Assembly (NCBI GenBank): GCA_947002045.1
Contig: CAMQJB010000060.1
Location: forward strand, 1-10,045
Direction of reading: 5' to 3'
Source: an uncultured Collinsella sp.
GTDB lineage: Bacteria; Actinomycetota; Coriobacteriia; Coriobacteriales; Coriobacteriaceae
DNA length: 10,045 nt
The first letter of the stretch is position 1, and each line of letters begins with the position of its first letter. The notes beneath the pieces were generated by a model that saw only the letters and a list, made by a program, of their open reading frames with translations, was not told the DNA's origin and did no database searches. The position numbers and the translations under genes are program-made. Of the stretch, positions 1 to 6,481 are shown in pieces.

Positions 1-356
1 GCACCAAGGTCGACCGTTCCGCCGCATACGCCGCGCGCTGGGTCGCCAAGAACGTGGTGGCTGCCGGCCTGGCCGACCGCTGCGAGGTCGAGCTGGCCTA
101 CGCCATCGGCGTGTCCAAGCCGCTGTCGATCATGGTCGACACCTTTGGCACCGCACATGTTGCCGAGGACAAGATCGTCGAGGCCGTGGAGAAGACCTTC
201 GACCTGCGCCCGGGCGCCATCATCCGCGACCTGGACCTGCGTCGACCGATCTACGAGAAGACGGCAGCCTACGGTCACTTTGGCCGAGAAGACCCCGACT
301 TCACCTGGGAAAAGACCGATCGAGTCGAAGAACTTAAAGCAGCCTGCGGCCTCTAA
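1..356 (+). CDS. metK: S-adenosylmethionine synthetase, C-terminal part (5' end outside window)
   Basis: This is the last 117 residues of methionine adenosyltransferase, the cytoplasmic enzyme that makes S-adenosylmethionine from ATP and methionine. The reading frame is open from the window edge (first full codon at position 3) to TAA at 354-356, so the gene begins upstream. The segment carries the family's C-terminal signature: TKVDRSAAYAARWVAKN, then the hydrophobic strand ELAYAIGVSKPLSIMVDTFGT, and the usual ending with GAIIRDLDLRRPIYEKTAAYGHFGR. The GTG at 54 is internal and not a start, because family similarity continues upstream of it. An intrinsic terminator follows 39 bases after the stop. 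Nothing looks truncated or degenerate in the visible part. The assignment rests on recognition of a very conserved family. Confidence 0.97.
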   Translation, partial: TKVDRSAAYAARWVAKNVVAAGLADRCEVELAYAIGVSKPLSIMVDTFGTAHVAEDKIVEAVEKTFDLRPGAIIRDLDLRRPIYEKTAAYGHFGREDPDFTWEKTDRVEELKAACGL

Positions 357-394
357 TTTAGATCCGCTAAGGTCAGAACAACATACGTGCTTTC

Positions 395-430
395 AAAAGA
401 AGTACCGCCCCCAAGCGGTACTTCTTTTTT
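395..430 (+). terminator. Intrinsic terminator of metK
   Basis: A perfect 14-base-pair stem (395-408 with 415-428) closes a 6-base loop (CCCCAA). The right arm runs directly into a T-rich tract (425-430, then ATTT). The A-rich foot of the left arm also gives a U-tract in the minus direction, so the element could work both ways, although no minus-strand gene ends here. Confidence 0.93.
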
Positions 431-525
431 ATTTACCCGGTGGTGAAGATGAGCCGACCTGGGACATGGAATAGGTCGCCAGCTGATGAATTTTGCAGCA
501 CGCGCGCCTCTACCATGTATCCTAA

Positions 526-646
526 GTTCCGAGGGCTTTGGTATTTGGTCGGTCGCGAGTTCCGCACGAGACGGAGGCCACTTAATGTGGCCTCCGTGCG
601 AGCCAGGACTGTAGAGCAGGCGACCAAATACCAAAGCCCTCGGAAC
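526..646. repeat. Nested long inverted repeat in the sdaA leader
   Basis: Two perfect 26-base inverted arms lie at 526-551 and 621-646; the left arm begins GTTCCGAGGGCTTTGG. Within the 69-base interval is a second, perfect 11-base-pair hairpin (571-581 with 587-597, loop TTAAT). The outer arms stop being complementary abruptly at both edges (A/G outside, G/G inside). The element ends 10 bases before the ribosome binding site of the serine ammonia-lyase gene, so a transcript from an upstream promoter would carry it as a leader. No U-tract follows, so it is not an ordinary terminator. I see no obvious target-site duplication (left flank TATCCTAA, right flank GACGGGAT). It may be a palindromic mobile repeat (MITE-like) or a structured 5' leader; the sequence alone does not decide. 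Confidence 0.9.
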
Positions 647-656
647 GACGGGATAA

Positions 657-664
657 AGAAGGAG
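657..664 (+). promoter_or_regulatory. Ribosome binding site of serine ammonia-lyase
   Basis: AGAAGGAG lies 5 bases before the ATG at 670 and fixes that start. It sits just outside the right arm of the leader inverted repeat, so it stays unpaired when the big hairpin forms. Confidence 0.85.
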
Positions 665-669
665 CAGCC

Positions 670-2277
670 ATGGCAGGCAAGCCGCAAACACTAGCTACGA
701 CCTCGGCATTCGAGATCTTGGGGCCCGTCATGGTCGGCCCCAGCTCATCGCACACCGCCGGCGCCCTGCGCTGCGCCCAGGTTGCCGCCAGCCTGCTGGA
801 AGGCCGCATCACCAAGGTTACCTTTGGCCTGTGGAACTCCTTTGCCCACACCTACCGCGGTCACGGCACCGATCGCGCGCTCGTCGCGGGCATCCTGGGG
901 CTCGATACCGACGACGAGAACATCAAGCAAGCCTTTGACCTCGCACGGAACCAGGGCCTCGACTTTCACTTTGACATCAAGGGCGACGACGCCTCCATCC
1001 ACCCCAATACCGTCGACATTGACATGGTCGATGACACGGGCGCCACGGCACAGGTCCGCGGCGAAAGCCTCGGCGGAGGCAAGATGCGCATCAGCCGCAT
1101 CAACGGCGTCGGCGTCGACATCTCGGGCATGTATTCCACGCTCTTCGTGGCACACCAGGACGTTCCCGGCGTGCTCGCAGCGCTCACGAACCTGCTTGCC
1201 TACGCACACGTGAACATCGCCTTCTGCCGCACCTACCGCACCGAGGTGGGAGGCCAGGCCTATTCCGTCTTTGAGACCGACGGCGCTCCCGATGACACCG
1301 TCGTCCCCATGCTGCGCAAGCTCGACAATGTCGATTACGCCACGTTTATCGAGCTCCCGGGCTCGGCCTCGTCGCTCTCCCCCGGCGTCTCGGCCAAGGA
1401 GATCTTTGACGACGGCGAGCAGATGCTCGATGCGTGCGCCGAACTCGGTTTGAATATCGGCGCCGTCATGGCCGTGCGCGAGGCGCGTCTGACCGGCGAG
1501 GCCCATGCTATCGCAGCCATGCGCCGCGTGCTCGACGTCATGCGCGAGGAGACCACGGCCCCCATCGCCAATCCGCAGCGATCGCTCGGCGGGCTTATCG
1601 GCGGAGAGGCCAAGCTCGTCGATGCCACCTGCCGCAACGATTTGAGCGCAAGCCTGATGGGCCCCGTTCAGACCGATGCCGTGGCCCGCGCGATGGCCGT
1701 GCTCGAGCGCTCCGCCACCATGGGCGTGATCGTTGCCGCCCCCACGGCCGGCTCCGCGGGCGTCGTCCCCGGCTGCGTGCTGGCGCTCGCCGATCACCTC
1801 CAGCTCGACGATGAACAGGTCATGGATGCCCTCTACTGCGCCGCCGCCATCGGCCTCAACCTCACCACGAGCGCCTGCGTCGCCGGCGCCGAGGGCGGAT
1901 GTCAGGCCGAGGTTGGAAGCGCTGCCGCCATGGCCGCCGCCGCGCTGGTCCAGATGATGGGCGGCACGCCCGAGCAAGCGCTCGACGCCAGCTCCATTGC
2001 ACTGAGCAACCTGTTGGGTCTCGTTTGCGACCCCGTCGGCGGCCTTGTCGAGGTGCCCTGCCAAAACCGCAACGCCATCGGAGTGGCCGCGGCCTTCAGC
2101 TCGGCGCAGCTCGCCCTCGCCGGCATCAAGAGCCTGGTGCCGTTTGACCAGATGGCGCACGTGATGCTCTCGGTAGGCCACGCCCTGCCCGCCACGTTGC
2201 GCGAGACGGCCAAGGGCGGCATCGCGCAGGCTCCGGCAGCACTCTCGGCGTGCGCAAAATGCGGAATATGCGGATAG
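670..2277 (+). CDS. sdaA: L-serine ammonia-lyase (L-serine dehydratase), iron-sulfur type, single-chain with ACT domain
   Basis: This cytoplasmic enzyme deaminates L-serine to pyruvate and ammonia using an oxygen-labile [4Fe-4S] cluster. The 535 residues show three parts. A beta domain (about 12-150) carries the GPSSSHTAG motif. An ACT-like domain (about 155-230) contains DVPGVLAALTNLLAYAHVNIA. A catalytic alpha domain (about 243-520) completes the chain. The probable cluster ligands are Cys411 (EGGCQAEVG), Cys453 and Cys464 (CDPVGGLVEVPC). Their 42- and 11-residue spacing equals that of the three cluster cysteines known in the Legionella enzyme. In Bacillus-type enzymes the beta-ACT and alpha parts are two proteins; here they are fused, which explains the length. 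The C-terminus ends in a Cys-rich tail (Cys528, Cys531, Cys534). The start is set by the AGAAGGAG site. The gene stands alone behind a structured leader. Confidence 0.95.
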   Translation: MAGKPQTLATTSAFEILGPVMVGPSSSHTAGALRCAQVAASLLEGRITKVTFGLWNSFAHTYRGHGTDRALVAGILGLDTDDENIKQAFDLARNQGLDFHFDIKGDDASIHPNTVDIDMVDDTGATAQVRGESLGGGKMRISRINGVGVDISGMYSTLFVAHQDVPGVLAALTNLLAYAHVNIAFCRTYRTEVGGQAYSVFETDGAPDDTVVPMLRKLDNVDYATFIELPGSASSLSPGVSAKEIFDDGEQMLDACAELGLNIGAVMAVREARLTGEAHAIAAMRRVLDVMREETTAPIANPQRSLGGLIGGEAKLVDATCRNDLSASLMGPVQTDAVARAMAVLERSATMGVIVAAPTAGSAGVVPGCVLALADHLQLDDEQVMDALYCAAAIGLNLTTSACVAGAEGGCQAEVGSAAAMAAAALVQMMGGTPEQALDASSIALSNLLGLVCDPVGGLVEVPCQNRNAIGVAAAFSSAQLALAGIKSLVPFDQMAHVMLSVGHALPATLRETAKGGIAQAPAALSACAKCGICG

Positions 2278-2289
2278 TGAGCAAAAGCG

Positions 2290-2323
2290 AACGATAGGTG
2301 GGACATATGTCCCACCTATCGTT
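2290..2323. repeat. Perfect 34-base palindrome downstream of sdaA
   Basis: Two perfect 17-base arms meet with no spacer at CATATG (centre between 2306 and 2307); the left arm begins AACGATAGGTGGGACA. It starts 12 bases after the sdaA stop, where a terminator would be expected, but only TTTATC follows rather than a U-run. As RNA it would form a very stable hairpin and could protect or define the 3' end. As DNA it is an ideal dimer-binding site or cruciform. Function undetermined. Confidence 0.9.
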
Positions 2324-2364
2324 TATCGCCACTGTTTTCGTAACACAAGCAACTGCGTAATCGC

Positions 2365-2370
2365 TATAAT
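2365..2370 (+). promoter_or_regulatory. Probable promoter (-10) of the L,D-transpeptidase gene
   Basis: A full-consensus TATAAT lies 58 bases before the ATG at 2428. The best -35 candidate is weak (GTAACA at 2340-2345, 19-base spacer). Initiation near 2377 would give a leader of about 50 bases ending in the ribosome binding site GAAGGA (2412-2417). Confidence 0.6.
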
Positions 2371-2427
2371 TCAAGCCCAGTCAAAACACGATGAGCCGCA
2401 AGGCGAAACTCGAAGGAAATATACACG

Positions 2428-4164
2428 ATGTCGCAAATCGACCGCAGCCAACTGATCCCCGATCCGCAACAGCCCAGCAGGCAGCCCGGAGGAATCCAAT
2501 CGCCGCGTCCCGTCGCGCCAGCCCAAGGTCAACAGCACGGCGCGGCAAATACCTCCCCGCGCCCCAATCGGGGCCAGCATCAGCAGCGTCAGCAGCGTTC
2601 CGCACATGGCGCCGGTCACAACCAGGGCCCTTCGCACACTCGAGTTTCCAACAACCGCGGCCCCGCCAACAACCGCTCCGCAAAGGGCAATAAGACGGGT
2701 GGCAAGACGGCGTTCTTCGTCGTCCTCGGCCTCGTCGCCATCGTCTATATCGTGGGCGTCGTGGCGTTTTCGCAGATTGCCTACCCCAACACCACCATCG
2801 CCGGCGTCGATATCTCGTTTTCCAACGCCTCATCCGCCGCTACCAAGGTCGACTCCGCCTGGAAGCACTACAAACTCACCGTTTCGGGAGATGACTTTAG
2901 CTGGACCTATCAGCCCGAATCCGACGAGCCCATCGTCGACGGCGAGGCAGCTGCCCACGAGATTATCGGCAGCAACGAGCCGCTGCTGTGGCCTTCGCGC
3001 CTGATTGCCTCGCTCGGCGGCAAGAACGTTAGCGCGACCAAAAACGGTACCATCGACCTGGAACAGGACGTCGACCTGTCCATGCTCTCGGACGCCTTTG
3101 ACCAAAAGCAGTTCGAAGGGGATCTGGGTGCCGCCATCGACGCATTCAACGAAGGCCGCTCGGGTACCTTTGAGGCATCGAGCTCCTACGACGAGAAGGC
3201 GGGCAAGTTCACGATCGAGAAGGCCCGCTCCAACGAAAAGCTCAACCGCGAGCATGTCATTAAGTATGCGGAGATCGAGCTCGCGTCGCTCGCCGAGACC
3301 GTCGATCTTACGAAGCTCGGCAACGATGCCTACGAGCCGCTCAACGGCACGCTGACAGATGATCAGATTCAGGCCGCATGCGATGCCGCCAACAACTTCC
3401 TGGGCGTCAACGTGACTCTCAAGCTCAACGGCGAGGATGCCGGCAAGGTCGACGGCAGCTCGGTGCTGCAGTGGATCAGCTTTGCCGACCCTGCAAACCC
3501 CACACTCGACACCTCCCAGATCAGCAACTGGGCAGCAGACCTCGCCAATGGCTTTAACACCGTGGGCTCCACTCGTTGGTGGACGCGCGCCGATGGCAAG
3601 CAATGTGCCGTCGAAGGCGGTGACTTTGGTTGGTCTATCGATAGCAGCACGCTTGCCAAGCAGGTCGAGGATGCTATTAACAACAAGCAGACCGGCGAGA
3701 TTGAGATCAATTACTCCCAGAAGGCCGACACCTTTACCGCCAAGGGCGAGCCCGATTGGAAGGCGTATATCGACGTCGACCTGTCCGAGCAGCACGCGCG
3801 CTACTACGACGAGAGCGGCAATATCGTTTGGGAGGCCAACTTTATTTCCGGCAAACCGGGCGAAGACGCCACCCCCGAGGGCGTGTGGCAGATCAACAGC
3901 AACGACGGCGCCACCAAGCTTATCGGCGCCAAGGACCCCAAGACCGGTAAGCCCAAATACGAGAGCCCGGTGAGCTACTGGATGCCGTTTGAGGGCAACA
4001 TGGTTGGCTTCCACGACGCTACCTGGCAAAACGATTCGAGTTTCGATAGTGCCGAATCGTACAAATGGTGCGGTAGCCACGGCTGCATCAATCTGCGCCT
4101 GGCCGATGCCAAGGCGCTCCACGACTGCATCAAAGTCGGTCTGTGCGTGGTCGTGCATTCGTAG
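2428..4164 (+). CDS. Membrane-anchored L,D-transpeptidase (YkuD domain) with putative peptidoglycan-binding region
   Basis: The product is predicted to form 3-3 type peptidoglycan cross-links, or attach partners to the wall, outside the membrane. Its 578 residues run as follows: a disordered, Gln/Pro/Arg-rich cytoplasmic tail (1-92); one transmembrane helix (about 94-116, FFVVLGLVAIVYIVGVVAF); a long extracytoplasmic region (about 120-435) resembling the PG_binding_4 repeats often found before YkuD domains; and a C-terminal YkuD domain (about 444-578). The catalytic signature is complete: His529 in GFHDA, then S550-HGC-IN with nucleophile Cys553 and Arg557. There is no cleavable signal peptide, so it should stay anchored with the catalytic end outside. 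The start is supported by GAAGGA 10 bases upstream. The YkuD assignment is strong; the middle region is assigned by layout and is less certain. The exact wall reaction is inference. Confidence 0.93.
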   Translation: MSQIDRSQLIPDPQQPSRQPGGIQSPRPVAPAQGQQHGAANTSPRPNRGQHQQRQQRSAHGAGHNQGPSHTRVSNNRGPANNRSAKGNKTGGKTAFFVVLGLVAIVYIVGVVAFSQIAYPNTTIAGVDISFSNASSAATKVDSAWKHYKLTVSGDDFSWTYQPESDEPIVDGEAAAHEIIGSNEPLLWPSRLIASLGGKNVSATKNGTIDLEQDVDLSMLSDAFDQKQFEGDLGAAIDAFNEGRSGTFEASSSYDEKAGKFTIEKARSNEKLNREHVIKYAEIELASLAETVDLTKLGNDAYEPLNGTLTDDQIQAACDAANNFLGVNVTLKLNGEDAGKVDGSSVLQWISFADPANPTLDTSQISNWAADLANGFNTVGSTRWWTRADGKQCAVEGGDFGWSIDSSTLAKQVEDAINNKQTGEIEINYSQKADTFTAKGEPDWKAYIDVDLSEQHARYYDESGNIVWEANFISGKPGEDATPEGVWQINSNDGATKLIGAKDPKTGKPKYESPVSYWMPFEGNMVGFHDATWQNDSSFDSAESYKWCGSHGCINLRLADAKALHDCIKVGLCVVVHS

Positions 4165-4228
4165 CACGTCACGCGCAACGCAACAAAGCTCAGCGACACC
4201 TACCTTTCGATTCTGAAAGAAACGCGCC

Positions 4229-4258
4229 TATGCGCCCGCCCCAACCGGTGGGCGCATA
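4229..4258. repeat. GC-rich hairpin between L,D-transpeptidase and exporter operon
   Basis: A perfect 9-base-pair stem (TATGCGCCC at 4229-4237 with 4250-4258) can be extended inward by three pairs including one G-U, leaving the loop CCAACC. It lacks a following U-tract (TACTTATCGC). It may act as a weak terminator of the upstream gene or as part of the exporter operon's leader; it ends 22 bases before the AAAGGAG site at 4281. Confidence 0.6.
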
Positions 4259-4292
4259 TACTTATCGCGGTATGTTCTATAAAGGAGACGCT

Positions 4293-5708
4293 ATGTCAAA
4301 TGTCCCCACCATCACCCCGGGCCCCGACGATACCGGGCGCGTGCCGGAAGGCGCATCTGAAACTCTACCGCTCATCACAAGCGCCCCCACGGCGCAGCAA
4401 AACGACGGCGAGCAAGGTAACGCCGGAATATCCGACGATGAGGCCTACGCAAAGCTCAAGGCGAAGCGTGCCGAGCGTCGGCGCAAAAAGCTCATCCGAC
4501 GCGGCATTGCGGCAGGAGTCGTAGCCGCCATTGTGCTCATCGCCGTTGTCGTGACCTTCTTAATCAACGCACAGCCCGCAGGTAACAACGGGCCGGTGAC
4601 CGATATGGTCACCGAGGGCACGTTTACGACCACCGTCGAGGCTAAAGGCCAGCTCAAGCCCATCTCGGCTTCGGTGGTCTCCCCTTCTGTCGACGGCACG
4701 GTAGCATCGATCAACGTGCAAGCCGGCCAGTCCGTCAACGAGGGCGACGTGCTTATGACCATTAAAAACGACGAGCTCGATCGCAACGTTTCCGAGGCGC
4801 AGCGTGCGGTCGCGGCTGCCCAGGAAGACCTCGCCAACGCACAGAAAGCGGTAGCTGCCGCCCAAGCCGCTCCGGCGACTGACACAGATGCGTCAGGCGC
4901 GACTGGCGCTAGCGGCACCGCCGACACGAGTGCCATCTCGAGCGCCCAACGCAACCTAGCCTCGGCCCAGGCGACCCTGGACCAAGCCAACGCCAAAGCT
5001 GCCGAGCGCACGGTAACCGCGCCCAGCTCGGGTAGCATCGTCGAGCTCAACGCCAAAGTGGGAGCCACGGTGACCGGAGGCATGGTCATGGGCGAAGGCG
5101 ACACGAGCGGCGGCAAGCAGTCCATGCAGATCGCCGACCTCTCCAAGATGAAGGTCACCGTTCAGGTGGGTGAAAAGGATATCGCCAAGATCGCCGTGGG
5201 CCAGAGCGCCAACGTTACCTATCCCGCGTTTCCCGATATCGTGAGCCAGGGCACCGTCACGGCTATCGCGTCGGTGGCAAACTCCGACGCCGCCAACGGC
5301 GGCGGCAGCAGCGTGACCTTTAACGTCGACATCCTCATTGAAGCACCCGACAGCCGCCTCAAGCCGGGCATGACTGCCGAGGTCTCGGTGGTGACCAAGC
5401 AGCTTGACGACGTGGTCATGGTGCCCACCATGGCGCTGATGACCGAGGACGGCGAGCACTATTACGTCAATCTGGCCACCGATGACGAAGGCAAGGAGAC
5501 GCGACGCGTGAAGGTGACCATTGTGACGCAAAACGATAACGACGCCGTAGTCGGAAAGACGCAAGTCAAGCGCGACGAGCAAGGCAACGAAATCAACCCC
5601 GACGTGCCGGTTACCAAGCTGCGCGATGGCGACACCATCGTAATGGATACTGGCGCGGGCATGACGGCAGACGGCGGCAACGGCATGCCTGCCGACGAGG
5701 GCATGTAA
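4293..5708 (+). CDS. HlyD/MacA-type periplasmic-adaptor-like subunit of an ABC exporter
   Basis: This 471-residue membrane-fusion-type subunit most likely works with the ATPase and permease encoded next to it. A charged cytoplasmic tail (1-69, ending in RRRKKLIRR) precedes one transmembrane helix (about 71-93). The extracytoplasmic part has two lipoyl-like half-motifs (about 124-158, VVSPSVDGTVASINVQAGQS; and about 240-260, VTAPSSGSIVELNAKVGATV). These flank an Ala-rich helical hairpin (about 160-238), interrupted by a Thr/Asp/Ser/Gly linker (about 196-213). A beta-barrel-like domain follows (about 278-368, with RLKPGMTAEVSV). This is the MacA/YknX order. In a Gram-positive cell no outer-membrane channel is expected. 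The ATG at 4293 is chosen because AAAGGAG lies 5 bases upstream; the frame is open further 5' but has no good site there. Substrate unknown. Confidence 0.9.
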   Translation: MSNVPTITPGPDDTGRVPEGASETLPLITSAPTAQQNDGEQGNAGISDDEAYAKLKAKRAERRRKKLIRRGIAAGVVAAIVLIAVVVTFLINAQPAGNNGPVTDMVTEGTFTTTVEAKGQLKPISASVVSPSVDGTVASINVQAGQSVNEGDVLMTIKNDELDRNVSEAQRAVAAAQEDLANAQKAVAAAQAAPATDTDASGATGASGTADTSAISSAQRNLASAQATLDQANAKAAERTVTAPSSGSIVELNAKVGATVTGGMVMGEGDTSGGKQSMQIADLSKMKVTVQVGEKDIAKIAVGQSANVTYPAFPDIVSQGTVTAIASVANSDAANGGGSSVTFNVDILIEAPDSRLKPGMTAEVSVVTKQLDDVVMVPTMALMTEDGEHYYVNLATDDEGKETRRVKVTIVTQNDNDAVVGKTQVKRDEQGNEINPDVPVTKLRDGDTIVMDTGAGMTADGGNGMPADEGM

Positions 5709-6481
5709 TGCGCCCCGTCATCGACATCCGCAACGTGCACCGCATCTTTGAGAGCGAAGCCGGTTGCGCCCACATCCTGCACAACGTGAGCCTGGCAGTA
5801 GACCCCGGCGAGTTCGTCGCCATCACCGGCCCCTCGGGCTCGGGCAAGTCGACGCTCATGAACATCCTGGGTTGCTTGGACAAGCCGACGGCGGGCGACT
5901 ATTACCTGCAGGGGCTCAATGTCGCCGAACTCGACGATGATGAGCTCACCGAAGTGCGCGCGCTGAGCATTGGCTTTGTCTTTCAGAGTTTCAACTTGCT
6001 GCCGCGCCTGTCGGTTATCGAAAACGTCATGCTGCCGCTGTCCTACACCAATGTGCCGCGCAACCAGCGCGAGATGCGCGCCGTGCACGCACTGCAAGCC
6101 GTCACGCTACCGGTCGACCATTGGGACCACCGCATATCAGAACTCTCTGGTGGACAGATGCAGCGCGTTGCCATCGCGCGCGCCCTCGTCAACGATCCGC
6201 CCATCATCCTGGCCGACGAGCCCACGGGAAACCTAGACTCGACAACCGGGGCACTCGTCATGGAAACCTTCCATAAGCTCCAAGAACGAGGCAAGACCAT
6301 CGTACTCATCACGCACGACCCGGGCATTGCTGCCGAGGCCGACCGTGCCGTGACTATCCGCGACGGGCGAATCCATGACGGCGCATATATCGCACATGCG
6401 CCGAATACGCTACGCGGAGCCGTCAACAGCCTACCCGCGATTTGCGTACCTTCTACACCGCCGAAAGGAGCAGAGGCATGA
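5708..6481 (+). CDS. ABC transporter ATP-binding protein, MacB/LolD class
   Basis: This cytoplasmic ATPase of 257 residues should power the adjacent permease. All nucleotide-binding motifs are intact: Walker A GPSGSGKST (41-49), Q-loop Gln93 in VFQSFNLLPRLSV, signature LSGGQ (146-150), Walker B IILADEPTG with the catalytic Glu171, D-loop NLDS, and switch His203. FQSFNLLPRLSVIENVMLPL is typical of the lipoprotein/macrolide/antimicrobial-peptide export class (MacB, LolD, YknY). The start codon overlaps the stop of the adaptor gene by one base (TAATG), showing translational coupling. The last 30 or so residues (from about 228) go beyond the conserved domain and carry no recognised motif. The class is certain; the cargo cannot be told from sequence. 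Confidence 0.96.
   Translation: MRPVIDIRNVHRIFESEAGCAHILHNVSLAVDPGEFVAITGPSGSGKSTLMNILGCLDKPTAGDYYLQGLNVAELDDDELTEVRALSIGFVFQSFNLLPRLSVIENVMLPLSYTNVPRNQREMRAVHALQAVTLPVDHWDHRISELSGGQMQRVAIARALVNDPPIILADEPTGNLDSTTGALVMETFHKLQERGKTIVLITHDPGIAAEADRAVTIRDGRIHDGAYIAHAPNTLRGAVNSLPAICVPSTPPKGAEA

Noticed and set aside
552..620. Invertible promoter between the 26-base inverted repeats
   Set aside because: Neither orientation contains a recognisable -35/-10 pair, and no recombinase gene is nearby in the window. Kept only as one option within the leader-repeat finding.
526..669. T-box or known amino-acid riboswitch in the sdaA leader
   Set aside because: I see no T-box consensus sequence, no specifier-loop layout and no terminator/antiterminator with a U-tract.
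440..694. 84-codon open frame in the metK-sdaA gap
   Set aside because: It runs through both arms of the inverted repeat and into the next gene, with no ribosome binding site or protein-like composition.
745..2181. Long 478-codon minus-strand open frame opposite the serine ammonia-lyase gene
   Set aside because: It is an artefact of GC-rich codon structure. The translation is low-complexity Gly/Ala/His/Asp/Val-rich without a family signature, while the plus strand is a clear conserved enzyme.
2390..2409. GATGA, a GCC-GCAA-GGC stem-loop and GAAAC in the L,D-transpeptidase leader, resembling a hammerhead ribozyme core
   Set aside because: The essential CU before GATGA is replaced by AC. Neither the upstream GTC (2379-2382 area) nor the downstream GTC near the start codon gives a proper stem I or stem III. 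The likeness is most probably chance.
2830..4167. 445-codon minus-strand open frame opposite the L,D-transpeptidase gene
   Set aside because: It mirrors the codon bias of the real gene and has no recognisable domain or suitable ribosome binding site.
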